NCBI GenBank assembly: GCA_964638895.1
Contig: CAZWYY010000009.1
Coordinates: 1 to 64,000 of the forward strand
DNA from: JAFGGG01 sp964638895
Lineage (GTDB): Bacteria > Spirochaetota > Spirochaetia > SZUA-6 > RPPD01
Length of the DNA: 64,000 bases
Direction of reading: 5' to 3'
In this document: positions 44,056 through 53,210 of the stretch, one piece after another
How positions within the stretch are numbered: position 1 is the stretch's first letter
Layout: the number at the start of each line of letters is the position of its first letter
Position numbers and translations under genes: made by a program
The notes under the pieces: generated by a model
What the model saw: the letters and a program-made list of their open reading frames with translations, nothing else
Databases searched by the model: none
What the model was told of the DNA's origin: nothing

Positions 44056-44592
44056 ATGTTGAAGAAGACGAATGACAGAGAAGAACGGTTTAATAAGGAA
44101 TATCCCGTACTTTTTCCCGTAATATTCAGGGTGGCTTATCGCATTACCGGAGAGGAAGGCGCGGCCGAGGACCTGTGCCAGGAGGCGTTTATAAAGTATT
44201 TTGAGCGCCATGAGCCGCTTCCCGACATCAACCAGGCCAAATACTGGTTGATCAGAGTGGTAAAGAACATGTCGTTTAATTACGAAAAGAAAAGGGTGCG
44301 GGAAAAAAATGCCGTTAACAAGCTTGAAAAGATCACCCCCCAGTATATAGAATCGACAGAGAAGGGGGTATTAGAGAAGGAAACCAGGATGGCCGTGCAA
44401 AAGGCATTGGACAAACTGCCTTACAAACTGCGCGTTGTTCTGGTGTTGAAGGAATACGCGCAGTTGAATTACAAGGAGATCGGATCTATAGTGGGTATAA
44501 GCGAAGGAAACGTAAAGGTAAGGATATTTCGCGCCAGAGAGCGCCTGGAAAAAATTTTTAAGGAAGAGAAGCTATATGTGCCCGAAGGATGA
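44056..44592 (+). CDS. ECF-type RNA polymerase sigma factor
   Basis: The 178-residue protein has sigma region 2 (GAAEDLCQEAFIKYF, YWLIRVVKN) and region 4 (LPYKLRVVLVLKEYAQLNYK, then GISEGNVKVRIFRARERL), separated by a short linker. No region 1 or 3 exists, as in extracytoplasmic-function factors. The following gene, which overlaps its end by 17 bases, encodes a matching anti-sigma factor. It is the first gene of a four-gene operon. Confidence 0.95.
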   Translation: MLKKTNDREERFNKEYPVLFPVIFRVAYRITGEEGAAEDLCQEAFIKYFERHEPLPDINQAKYWLIRVVKNMSFNYEKKRVREKNAVNKLEKITPQYIESTEKGVLEKETRMAVQKALDKLPYKLRVVLVLKEYAQLNYKEIGSIVGISEGNVKVRIFRARERLEKIFKEEKLYVPEG

Positions 44593-45157
44593 ACTTATTT
44601 CCGCGTTTTTAGACGGCGAGGTGGAAGCACCCTGGGAGGAAAAACTCAAAGCGCATTTTGCCGAGTGCGGCAAGTGCGGCAGGCGGCTGGCCGATATGTG
44701 CAGCCTGCGCAGCCTGCTTTCCCGGGACAAAGAGCCCAATTATCGGCCCGCCATGCAGAGGGTGCAGCGCAGGCTGTATTTTCACATGGCCGCCGCGGAA
44801 GACGACATACGGTACCAACCGGAACGGGAGCTTCCGTTCTGGAAAAGAAAAGTGCGCATCCCCATGCCCGCGGCAGCGCTGCTTTCGCTTGTGCTTTTTG
44901 TGCTCTTTGCTTCTTTCTTTTTCTTTATGGGCCAGAACAACACACAGATGGCCAAGCGCGGGGCCGAGCTTTACAACAGCCAGCCCGTGCAGGTGACCGT
45001 ACCCATCAACGGCATGAAGGTGGACGATCTGGAAGTGCTCTTGAAACTGCTCAACAACAAGGACTTCAGCCAGGAGGTGCTGATGCAGCTCCCCGACGAT
45101 TCCCAGTTTTCGGTGTTCGGCGAGCCTGAGATAGAAAGGGTCAATAGGGAAAGGTAA
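44576..45157 (+). CDS. Zinc-finger transmembrane anti-sigma factor
   Basis: The 193-residue protein has an N-terminal HxxxCxxC anti-sigma zinc motif (AHFAECGKCGRRL), one transmembrane helix at about residues 100-122, and a periplasmic part of about 70 residues. This is the layout of RsiW/ChrR-like membrane anti-sigma factors. Translation overlaps the sigma gene, which helps keep a 1:1 ratio. It probably holds the sigma factor at the membrane until an envelope signal releases it. Confidence 0.9.
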   Translation: MCPKDELISAFLDGEVEAPWEEKLKAHFAECGKCGRRLADMCSLRSLLSRDKEPNYRPAMQRVQRRLYFHMAAAEDDIRYQPERELPFWKRKVRIPMPAAALLSLVLFVLFASFFFFMGQNNTQMAKRGAELYNSQPVQVTVPINGMKVDDLEVLLKLLNNKDFSQEVLMQLPDDSQFSVFGEPEIERVNRER

Positions 45158-45161
45158 GCGG

Positions 45162-45683
45162 ATGATATTGTTTAAAAAGGTGCTGCCCGCGCTTTTACTG
45201 TTTTGTACTCCTTTCAGCGGATTTTGCCAAGACGACGAACCGTCCATGGACAGCCTGCTGGAACAGGCGATCGTGATCAGGATAAATACGCGCCTGCTCA
45301 GCGCCAACGGCAAAGCCGGCTGGAGTTTCAGCGGGGCTCGTGTGACCATTCCGGGCCGGCCCGTGGTGGTAAAACTCCAGGGCGGGAACCTGCAAGTGAA
45401 GTTGGGGATAACGCCTTATAAGGACGATACCGTGGAAAACGGCATGATCCTGGTTACCCAAGACGAGATCTGGATAACAGAGACCCCTGGAAAACAGGCC
45501 AAATACCTGGCCAGCCTGAAAAGCATTAAGCTCGTCATGGGCGAAACAATACATCTTTACCCCCTGGGGATCTCGACCATGCCCCCGGAAAAATTCAACA
45601 TTGAACTGGAAATCCAGATTGTTCCGTATAAGGAAACCCAGAAATCCCAGGACAAAAAACAAGGCCCACCCAAGGAAAAGTAG
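45162..45683 (+). CDS. Exported protein of the sigma-factor operon
   Basis: The 173-residue product has a signal peptide (ALLLFCTPFSGFC). The mature part is beta-rich with no recognised family and ends in a charged Lys/Gln/Pro tail. It starts four bases after the anti-sigma gene and is followed two bases later by the transglutaminase-like gene. It probably acts in the periplasm with them, perhaps as part of the signal that controls the anti-sigma factor; this is inferred from position only. Confidence 0.75.
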   Translation: MILFKKVLPALLLFCTPFSGFCQDDEPSMDSLLEQAIVIRINTRLLSANGKAGWSFSGARVTIPGRPVVVKLQGGNLQVKLGITPYKDDTVENGMILVTQDEIWITETPGKQAKYLASLKSIKLVMGETIHLYPLGISTMPPEKFNIELEIQIVPYKETQKSQDKKQGPPKEK

Positions 45684-45685
45684 GC

Positions 45686-47386
45686 ATGAGTGACTCCCGG
45701 GGGCCCGTCAGCAAAACACCGCCCAAGCCCAAAATCTACCAGCGCCAGGAGTTTATTCCCATCCTTGTTTTCGTTTTCTTGTTCTTTTTACTTATCATCA
45801 ACACCTCAATCTCCGGTTACCCGCCTAATATAGAAAGGATTACACGCGAAAACAACATCCACACCTATACCATAAAGATCGACGGGAAAAACTTCGGAAA
45901 GGTTAAATTGGGCAGCGAGGTATATATCAACGACCTCGCGCTTACCGATTCGGCCTTCCTCAAGTGGAGCGACAGCCAGATCGTGATCGCCATCCCCAAG
46001 GAAATAAAGTCCGGCCTGCTGTATGTGGTCACAAAAAGCGGAAAGACAAACAGCGTGATCTATACCAATCCCCAGGAGACCCCCAAACTCATCTCCGCCA
46101 TGTATACGGGCGAGCGCAGCGTACAGCAGAACCGGCCGAACATCAAATCAATCACACCCATAGTCTGCAAAGTGGGTGATGTGCTTTCCATAAGAGGGAA
46201 CGGATTCGGTAAGGAACAGGATAAAAGCAGGATCTATTTTACCTGGATCTCAGAAGCAAAGGACCCGGAAAATACGGAAGAAACCACGCCCGTGGTCAGC
46301 GCCAAGGAGAATGATTTCGATTACCTGGCGTGGAACGACAAGGAAATCAAGGTGCGAATCCCTGACGGCGCCGAATCCGGCAATGTCTACATCAACTCCG
46401 AGCGCGGGGTAAGCAACGCCAAATATATTGAAATTCAGCATCCCTACGGCATAAAACATTATTATAAGCGCAATAAGTATTCAATCAAATATTCCATAAC
46501 TATTAAGGATGTGAGCGCCGAGACGGGCAACAGCATCTACCTCTGGGTTCCTAAAATCATAGATGGGCCCGAACAGCGCGAAATATCCTACATTCGTAAC
46601 GATAATCAACTCGAGCCCATTTTGGACGATTATAAGGGAGTGATGCTGTTTTGCCTGGAGGAGCTTAGGAACGATAACCAGTATGAAATAAACCTGGAGT
46701 GCATTTTTAACCGTTACTCCATACGAACAGAGATAAACACCGAACTGGTCCCCCGGGAATACGACACATCCGATGAGCTCTTTAAACATTACACCGGAGA
46801 AAACGAATACATCAAACCGGAACAGCCGGCCGTCAAGGAGCTGGCCTCCGCTATAACGGGCAGGGAGAAGAACCCCTACCTGAAGGCTAAAAAAATTTAT
46901 GAGTATATTGTCGATACGTTTTCCTTCGCATATGTGAATCCCTATAAATATGATAACTGGCTGTCCGCGTTGGACACCAAACGGGGTGATTCCTTTATTT
47001 ATGCCATGCTTTTCTGCGCACTCGCCAGAAGCGCCGGCATACCGGCGCGTCCGGTTGCCGGGTATATTATCGATGACGACAAAAGAAGCGTGAGACACTT
47101 CTGGGCGGAATTCTATCTGCCGAACATCGGCTGGATCCCGGTTGATCCGTTTTTGGGAGACAACAAAAAGGGCGGGGAGACAGCGGACGACTATTTCGGC
47201 AACCTGGACAACCACCACATCACCTTTTCCAAGGGGTATGTGGAATTAAAAAAAATGACCCCCGGCGGGCGTACGGTCAAGAAACCGGGCCTCGCCAATC
47301 TGCAATCCATCCATGAGGAGGTCAAAGGCAACCTCTTCGGTTACAGTATTTCCTGGCAGGATATCAAGATACTGGGAATTTTTTAA
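45686..47386 (+). CDS. Membrane protein with TIG-like domains and a Ser-type transglutaminase fold
   Basis: The 566-residue protein has an N-terminal transmembrane helix (about 22-40), two IPT/TIG-like beta domains (about 48-125 and 150-250), a linker with further beta structure, and a C-terminal transglutaminase-like domain (about 385-500). In this domain His471 (RHFWAEFY) and Asp487 (IPVDPF) are present, but the usual catalytic Cys is Ser436 in the motif RGDSFIYAMLF. The spacing to His and Asp and the following GIPARPVAGY are normal. It is the last gene of the sigma operon and should face the periplasm. A binding or scaffolding role is the simplest reading, as Ser is rarely active here. Confidence 0.88.
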   Translation: MSDSRGPVSKTPPKPKIYQRQEFIPILVFVFLFFLLIINTSISGYPPNIERITRENNIHTYTIKIDGKNFGKVKLGSEVYINDLALTDSAFLKWSDSQIVIAIPKEIKSGLLYVVTKSGKTNSVIYTNPQETPKLISAMYTGERSVQQNRPNIKSITPIVCKVGDVLSIRGNGFGKEQDKSRIYFTWISEAKDPENTEETTPVVSAKENDFDYLAWNDKEIKVRIPDGAESGNVYINSERGVSNAKYIEIQHPYGIKHYYKRNKYSIKYSITIKDVSAETGNSIYLWVPKIIDGPEQREISYIRNDNQLEPILDDYKGVMLFCLEELRNDNQYEINLECIFNRYSIRTEINTELVPREYDTSDELFKHYTGENEYIKPEQPAVKELASAITGREKNPYLKAKKIYEYIVDTFSFAYVNPYKYDNWLSALDTKRGDSFIYAMLFCALARSAGIPARPVAGYIIDDDKRSVRHFWAEFYLPNIGWIPVDPFLGDNKKGGETADDYFGNLDNHHITFSKGYVELKKMTPGGRTVKKPGLANLQSIHEEVKGNLFGYSISWQDIKILGIF

Positions 47387-47406
47387 TTTTAACCGCATGT
47401 TTTAGA

Positions 47407-47435
47407 TTGACAACAGCGGGTAGGGCTTTTATACT
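47407..47435 (+). promoter_or_regulatory. Sigma-70 promoter of the cyclic-nucleotide regulator gene
   Basis: TTGACA (47407-47412), a 17-base spacer and TATACT (47430-47435). The predicted transcription start near 47442 lies only about 23 bases before the favoured ATG. Confidence 0.7.
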
Positions 47436-47464
47436 ATGATTAGATTTTGTATTTGGTAAAAGAG

Positions 47465-48697
47465 ATGTCCAACCCACTTCAGCTGTCTTTGGTTAACTTT
47501 AAAAAGGGCTCATACATCATTGTCGAGGGAAAGCAAAAAGCCGAGTACTTCTACATAATCCGTTCGGGCAAGGTGCGCATAAGCAAAGAGGCTGAGATTG
47601 TCACCGAAGAGGGCGGCAAAATTCTGGAGCCCGGGGATTTTTTCGGGGTCATCTCCACCATGTCCGCGCACAGCCACATTGAGACGGCCATGGCTCTTAC
47701 GGATGTCTCCCTGATCTCCGTGCACCGGGAGCAGTACGGATACTTGATTGAAAAAAACGCCCCGGTGGCCATGAAGATCATTCTCAGTTTCTCCCAGAAA
47801 ATGCGCTACCTGGACGAGGCCCTTACCCGCCTTACCCTTAAAAACACGGCCAAAGAGGATGTTACCCACCTTTTCAACGTAGCCGAGTATTACGCACGGC
47901 AAAGCCAGTACAATCTGGCCTATTATGCCTACTACAAGTTCATTCAGTACTGCCCCCAACATCAAAACACGCGTCTGGCCAAGGAGCGCATGGCCAAGAT
48001 CCATCCCTACGCCAAGGCCGTTCACATGGATACAAATCCGAACGACTTCAACCGCGAATACCCCAAAGACACCATGATCTTCAGCGAGGCGGAACCGGGT
48101 AAGGAGCTTTTTATCATTCAGAAGGGTACGGTGAAAATCAGCAAGATCGTAGACAATAAGGAAGTCACCCTGGCCCTGTTGAAAAGCGGCGACATCTTCG
48201 GGGAGATGGCGCTTCTTGAGAACATGCCCCGCTCGGCCTCGGCCATCGCCCTGGAAAATGTCTCGGTGCTCGTGGTAAACAAGGCCAATTTCAGCCGCAT
48301 GGTTCAAACCCAGCCCAAACTTATATCAAGTCTTACCACCCTGCTTTCCGAGCGGTTGTGGTTCATCTACAAACAGCTGGCCAATTCGGTCATGACCGAT
48401 CCCATGGGAAGATTATACGACGCCCTTTACATCCAACTTGAAAAGAACAAGGTTCCTATAACCAGCGGAGAGAACTACACCTTTGATTTCGGGCCCAAAG
48501 AGCTGATAAGCATGGTAGGGCTGCCCGTGGACCAGGGCAACGCTCTTACGCGGAAAATGTTTGAGAACAAAAAACTCAACGTGGTGGACAACAAGATCAC
48601 CGTATCGGATATCGAAGAAATAAAGAAACAGGCCGAATACTTCAAAAAAATGGAGAAGATAGAACTCTCCCGCCGCCAGGGTTCCCTGCAGCGCTGA
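47465..48697 (+). CDS. Tandem cyclic-nucleotide-binding-domain regulator
   Basis: The 410-residue product carries two CRP-type cyclic-nucleotide-binding domains, at about residues 5-120 and 200-325; the second has the typical GDIFGEMALLENMPRSASA phosphate-binding cassette, including the Arg that contacts the nucleotide. A helical link with TPR-like pattern separates them. The last 80 residues (YTFDFGPKELISMVGLPVDQ) look like a Crp-type helix-turn-helix region. The start is ambiguous: TTG at 47447 extends it by six residues; neither start has a good ribosome site. A class III cyclase is convergent downstream, so cAMP is the likely ligand. Confidence 0.88.
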   Translation: MSNPLQLSLVNFKKGSYIIVEGKQKAEYFYIIRSGKVRISKEAEIVTEEGGKILEPGDFFGVISTMSAHSHIETAMALTDVSLISVHREQYGYLIEKNAPVAMKIILSFSQKMRYLDEALTRLTLKNTAKEDVTHLFNVAEYYARQSQYNLAYYAYYKFIQYCPQHQNTRLAKERMAKIHPYAKAVHMDTNPNDFNREYPKDTMIFSEAEPGKELFIIQKGTVKISKIVDNKEVTLALLKSGDIFGEMALLENMPRSASAIALENVSVLVVNKANFSRMVQTQPKLISSLTTLLSERLWFIYKQLANSVMTDPMGRLYDALYIQLEKNKVPITSGENYTFDFGPKELISMVGLPVDQGNALTRKMFENKKLNVVDNKITVSDIEEIKKQAEYFKKMEKIELSRRQGSLQR

Positions 48698-48774
48698 TAG
48701 AGCAATAAAAATTGCTGTCGCTGATAAAGCAATATCAGGCCGGCCGGCCCCACTTATTTAAAAACATACACCGC

Positions 48775-49854
48775 TCACATATACCGGTTCTTCAGGTGTT
48801 CGTACACCTGGTAGACCACCCCCTGCGAATCGCTTCCTTTTAGTTTGATGTTCCTTTTATACTGTTCCGGGACGGACAACCCGGCCTTACGCATGGTGTT
48901 TTCACTGATAAGGATATCACCCTCTTTAGAGCTGCTTTCCAGCTGTGCGGCAAGGTTGACCGTGCTGCCGATAAGGGTGTTGTCATAACGCATGCTTCCG
49001 CCCACATTACCGCGGATAATGGGACCTGTATGAATTCCCATGCGGAAATAGATGGGCACCAGCCCGTCTTCCACCCGTTTTTTATTCAACTCCTCAATAC
49101 CATGCTGAACCAGGACACAGGCCTTCACCGCCTCGTCCGCCTGCTCAAATACGGCCAGAAAGGCGTCACCGATGAACTTGTCAATATCCCCGTGGTTGTC
49201 GTAAATAATCTTTGTGGCCACCTCAAACACAGAGTTCAGGGCCTTGATCACCTCGATCGGTTCCAGGGGAAGCGACATCTTGGTAAACCCCTTGATATCG
49301 GCGAATACGATGGTCAGCTCCAGTTGCTCCTCGGGGATCTTGATCTTGCGCTCATAGGCGAAGTTGTTGGCCAGGTTCCAGATGGTCCGGGGGATGTATT
49401 TTTTTATAAGATCCAGCAGAATGAAATCATGGATGGCCTGTTCCTGAAGCTGTGATATTTTTAATACGAGCTCGGAGTTCAGCACGTTATTCTTTATCAG
49501 CGGACGCATCACCAGGTACAACATAGAGTCCGCCGATCCTTTGTCCAGGTAGGTATCGGCCCCGGAGAGCATGGCCTGCGAAATCCGCTGTTTTTCATCA
49601 CCCGGAAGCAGGGCCAGTACGGGAAGCAGGCGGAACATCTCGTCGCTTTTCAAATCCTCCGTAAAACCGGCCGCGGTTTCCAACTCCCAGTCCATGACGA
49701 TCAGCGAAATGTCGCGGTCGAACAGGATATTTTCCGCTTCCCCGGTTGTGGGGACCTGGACAACCTCGAACACCTCCTCCTTGAACTGCTTGAGGCTGTG
49801 ATCAAACAAGTTTTTAAGCCCGCCGTCCACGGAAATAATCAGAATGGTTTTCAT
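48775..49854 (-). CDS. Receiver-domain class III adenylate/guanylate cyclase
   Basis: The 359-residue protein has a receiver domain with acceptor Asp55 (LIVMDWEL) and a conserved Lys near 105, a helical linker, and a class III cyclase domain. The metal Asp pair appears in TIVFADIKGF and in DKFIGDAFLAVF, the substrate-selecting Lys in the latter and an Asp in RYDNTLIGSTVN, which points to ATP as substrate. The transition-state Asn/Arg-type residues lie in STVNLAAQLES. The frame is open to 49917, but the Met at 49854 starts the receiver and follows GGAGAG closely. Phosphorylation by a kinase would couple two-component signals to cAMP. Confidence 0.92.
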   Translation of the reverse strand: MKTILIISVDGGLKNLFDHSLKQFKEEVFEVVQVPTTGEAENILFDRDISLIVMDWELETAAGFTEDLKSDEMFRLLPVLALLPGDEKQRISQAMLSGADTYLDKGSADSMLYLVMRPLIKNNVLNSELVLKISQLQEQAIHDFILLDLIKKYIPRTIWNLANNFAYERKIKIPEEQLELTIVFADIKGFTKMSLPLEPIEVIKALNSVFEVATKIIYDNHGDIDKFIGDAFLAVFEQADEAVKACVLVQHGIEELNKKRVEDGLVPIYFRMGIHTGPIIRGNVGGSMRYDNTLIGSTVNLAAQLESSSKEGDILISENTMRKAGLSVPEQYKRNIKLKGSDSQGVVYQVYEHLKNRYM

Positions 49855-50034
49855 CTCTCCTATTATATTCCACAAATTTGATACGCTTTGCAAGGAAAAA
49901 TCCGGTATAAACAGCAATTTTAAATTTGTTCCATATCATGGATCGAACGAATTCAAAATCACCTGCCAAAGCATGTATAAAATTCTAATTTGACATTTCC
50001 GTAAGTTTGTGGTATCGAAAGGAGAGAAGGCGGC

Positions 50035-51339
50035 ATGCACATGGAAATAGAGGAAGCTGCTCAAAGAACAAAACAAGCCTCTTTAAGCCTCGCGGCCGTG
50101 GAGGGCCGGGTAAAAAACAATGCACTGCGGGGGATCGTACGCGTATTAAGGGAGCACGCTCCGGAGATCATCCGGGCCAATACAAACGACCTTGACCGTG
50201 CACAGCGGGAAAAGCTTGCCGCGCCTCTGTTAAAGCGCCTGAAATTCGACCAGGCAAAAATCGACGAGGTGTGCAGGGGCATCGAGGCCCTGATAACCCT
50301 AGAGGAGCCGGTGGGCAGGACCCTGCGCGCCATGGAGCTGGACAAGGGGCTTGAGCTTTTCAAGGTGAGCTGCCCCATAGGGGTGGTGGGCGTGATCTTT
50401 GAGTCTCGGCCCGACGCCCTGGTGCAGATCGCCTGCCTCTGCCTTAAAAGCGGCAACGCCGTAATGCTTAAAGGGGGCAGCGAGGCCGCGGAAACCAACA
50501 GGCTGCTGGCCGGTCTTATCCTGAAGGCGGGCACGGAAGGCGGCCTGCCCAATAATTGGCTGCATCTTCTGGAAACACGCGGGCATGTCAACCGGCTTTT
50601 AGCCCTAACCACTTATTTAGATCTTCTGATTCCGCGCGGCTCTAATGAATTCGTGAAACACATCATGGACAACACATCCATACCCGTGCTGGGACACGCA
50701 GAAGGCATCTGCCACGTATACGTGGATGAGTACGCGGACCCCAAAATGGCCCTGGATATCATAACGGATAGCAAGTGCCAGTATGTGGCGGTCTGTAACT
50801 CCCTGGAGACCCTGCTTGTCCACCGCGCGCAGGCCGCTTCCCTGCTGCCGGAACTGAAGCGGATAATGGAAGGGCACGGCGTGGAGCTACGCGGGTGCGG
50901 GGAAACGCAAAAAATTATTCGGGTCAAACCGGCCACGGAAGCGGACTGGAAAACGGAGTACCTGGACCTGATCCTGGCCGTGGAAATAACCGAAAACATG
51001 GAACAGGCAATCGAACATATCAACACCTACGGCTCACATCACACGGACGCCATTGTGACGCAGGATAAAGGCAGGGCGTCGTTGTTTTTAAACCTGGTTG
51101 ACTCGGCCGATGTGTTCTGGAACTGCAGCACCCGTTTCAGCGACGGGTACCGCTTCGGCTTGGGCGCCGAGGTGGGCATCAGCACAAACAAAATACACGC
51201 CCGCGGACCGGTGGGCATTGAGGGACTTTTGATCTATAAATGGAAGCTTCTGGGTACGGGGCAGGTTGTAGCCGGTTATACGGGACAGGGTGCGCGAAGC
51301 TTCACCCATAAAAAATTGAACAAAGACTGCGACGTATAA
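50035..51339 (+). CDS. proA: Gamma-glutamyl phosphate reductase
   Basis: The 434-residue enzyme reduces gamma-glutamyl phosphate to glutamate semialdehyde in proline synthesis. The motif CPIGVVGVIFESRPDA is diagnostic, the catalytic-Cys segment is DVFWNCSTRFSDGYRFGLGA, and GPVGIEGLLIYKW closes the family signature. A GAGAAGG precedes the ATG; a second Met two codons on is possible. A TTGACA at 49990 with a weak -10 at 50013 may be the promoter. proB starts six bases after the stop. Confidence 0.97.
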   Translation: MHMEIEEAAQRTKQASLSLAAVEGRVKNNALRGIVRVLREHAPEIIRANTNDLDRAQREKLAAPLLKRLKFDQAKIDEVCRGIEALITLEEPVGRTLRAMELDKGLELFKVSCPIGVVGVIFESRPDALVQIACLCLKSGNAVMLKGGSEAAETNRLLAGLILKAGTEGGLPNNWLHLLETRGHVNRLLALTTYLDLLIPRGSNEFVKHIMDNTSIPVLGHAEGICHVYVDEYADPKMALDIITDSKCQYVAVCNSLETLLVHRAQAASLLPELKRIMEGHGVELRGCGETQKIIRVKPATEADWKTEYLDLILAVEITENMEQAIEHINTYGSHHTDAIVTQDKGRASLFLNLVDSADVFWNCSTRFSDGYRFGLGAEVGISTNKIHARGPVGIEGLLIYKWKLLGTGQVVAGYTGQGARSFTHKKLNKDCDV

Positions 51340-51345
51340 AAAACC

Positions 51346-52446
51346 ATGCGTAATTTTTCCAAGGTAAAAAGGATCGTCATAAAAATCGGCACCTCGACCA
51401 TCACCAGGGACAACAGACTGAACAGGGATTATATCCACTCGCTCGCGCTTCAAATACGGCGGCTTTTAAATGAAAAAAAACAGGTGGTTATCGTTACCTC
51501 CGGCGCTATCGGCATGGGCGCGGCCCAGCTGGGCATAAAGGAACGGGTTATCGGTATAAAAACGCGGCAGGCCTGCGCGGCCATCGGGCAGCCGTTGCTG
51601 ATGCAGGAGTACCGTAAAACCTTTTTGCGCTACAAGATCATCACCGCCCAGGTGCTGCTTACCGCAGATGTGCTGAGCAACCGGAAAACCTACCTCAACC
51701 TGCGCAACGCCATGGAATCACTGCTTAAACTGGGTACGGTTCCCGTTTTGAATGAAAACGACAGTGTTTCCACGGAGGAGATCGGCTCCGCCTTCAGCGA
51801 CAACGACCGCCTGAGCGCGTTTGTGGCCAGCAAAATCGACGCCGACCTCCTGATTATGTTGAGCGACGTGGACGCGTTATACGACAGAGACCCCAGGAAA
51901 CACCCGGACGCAAAACCGGTTTTTGTTGTAAAAGAGATATCGCCGGACATCCTCAAAATGGCGGGCAGCCACGGCAGCATCCATGCCCGGGGTGGTATGA
52001 AAACCAAGCTGCAGGCCGCGCAGGTCGCCTCGCAGGCCGGGTGTATCATGGTACTGGCCGCGGGGAACAGAAAAAACGTGATTACGGAAATTCTAGCCGG
52101 AAAAGAGATCGGAACCATGTTTTTACCCCGGGCGCGTCTCAGCCAGCGCCTGCGCTGGATCCGGAACAGCATTCCGGCGGGAACCGTTCGTATAGACGAA
52201 GGGGCGCTTACCGCCTTAAGGAAGAATAAAAGCCTTCTGCCCAGCGGCATTCAAAGCGTGGAGGGGGAGTTCGAAAAAAACTCGGTGGTAATGCTGAACG
52301 ACGCGGCCAAGGCCGTCAGCGGGTTCAGCAGCGCCGAATTAAGGCTCGTGGCCGGAAAACACAGCAGGGAAATAGCCAGGCTTTTGGGCCTGGGCCGTGG
52401 GGACGTTGTGGCCACGCCGGAAAATATCGTATTTCTGGATGATTGA
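51346..52446 (+). CDS. proB: Glutamate 5-kinase with PUA domain
   Basis: The 366-residue protein phosphorylates glutamate in the first step of proline synthesis. KIGTSTITRDN, VTSGAIGMGAAQLG, DVDALYDRDPR and the conserved GGMKTKLQAA are kinase motifs, and the last 80 residues form the PUA domain of long ProB enzymes. No ribosome site is visible; translation is probably coupled to proA, six bases upstream. Chorismate mutase follows one base after its stop. Confidence 0.97.
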   Translation: MRNFSKVKRIVIKIGTSTITRDNRLNRDYIHSLALQIRRLLNEKKQVVIVTSGAIGMGAAQLGIKERVIGIKTRQACAAIGQPLLMQEYRKTFLRYKIITAQVLLTADVLSNRKTYLNLRNAMESLLKLGTVPVLNENDSVSTEEIGSAFSDNDRLSAFVASKIDADLLIMLSDVDALYDRDPRKHPDAKPVFVVKEISPDILKMAGSHGSIHARGGMKTKLQAAQVASQAGCIMVLAAGNRKNVITEILAGKEIGTMFLPRARLSQRLRWIRNSIPAGTVRIDEGALTALRKNKSLLPSGIQSVEGEFEKNSVVMLNDAAKAVSGFSSAELRLVAGKHSREIARLLGLGRGDVVATPENIVFLDD

Positions 52447-52447
52447 G

Positions 52448-53203
52448 ATGCGGGAAAAACAAACGGAAATCACGCTTGATCTGAACATGATCGCCTTACA
52501 GCTTGAGGGCCTGGAAGAGACCATAATCTACCACCTTATCGAACGCGTCCAGTATTGTAAAAACAGCAGGGTCTACGAACCGGGTAAAAGCGGATTCCGC
52601 GGGTATGCCCGCAAGAGCCTTATGGATATCCGCCTGCTTTATCACGAGGGAATGGACGCACAGTTCGGCCGCTTCTTTGTGCCGGAAGAAAGGCCCTTTA
52701 ACCGGCGCCTGCCCAGGGCAAGGCGCAGCGTACACTTGCTCCCCTACCCGCTGGCGCTTGCGGATTACAATGCAGTAAACCTCACCGCGGAAATCAAACG
52801 CGCCTATATCCCGTTCATTGCCGCGGTCTGCAGGCCCGGGGACGACGGGCAGTACGGCTCAAGCGTGGAGAATGACGTGTACGCGCTTCAGGCCATCTCA
52901 CGTCGCGTGCACTACGGAGCCATGTACGTGGCGGAGGCCAAGTACCGTAAAGACCCGCTGCGGTATGAAGACTTAATCCGCAAACAGGACAAGGACGGGC
53001 TGCTACACGAACTTACCAGAAAAGAGGTGGAAGAGTGCATCATCCGGCGGGTTGGGGAAAAGGTGGCCCGGGCGCAGTCCAAGGTAAATACCGAAATCCG
53101 CACGCTGATCGACCCGGTCCTGGTGCTGGCCTTTTACAGGGACACTATTATTCCCCTTACCAAAGAGGGTGAGATCAGATACCTGTTACACCGGAAAAAT
53201 TAA
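52448..53203 (+). CDS. Chorismate mutase of eukaryote-like AroQ type
   Basis: The 251-residue all-helical protein matches the long AroQ chorismate mutases best known from yeast and plants, which rearrange chorismate to prephenate on the way to Phe and Tyr. Family-like features include the N-terminal LEETIIYHLIERVQYCKN and the helix with QAISRRVHYGAMYVAEAKY. Short bacterial AroQ proteins are about 90 residues, so this length is distinctive. It starts one base after proB; the frame also has a Met at 52439. Allosteric control by Tyr or Trp, as in yeast, cannot be judged here. Confidence 0.88.
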   Translation: MREKQTEITLDLNMIALQLEGLEETIIYHLIERVQYCKNSRVYEPGKSGFRGYARKSLMDIRLLYHEGMDAQFGRFFVPEERPFNRRLPRARRSVHLLPYPLALADYNAVNLTAEIKRAYIPFIAAVCRPGDDGQYGSSVENDVYALQAISRRVHYGAMYVAEAKYRKDPLRYEDLIRKQDKDGLLHELTRKEVEECIIRRVGEKVARAQSKVNTEIRTLIDPVLVLAFYRDTIIPLTKEGEIRYLLHRKN

Positions 53204-53210
53204 GCGCTGC

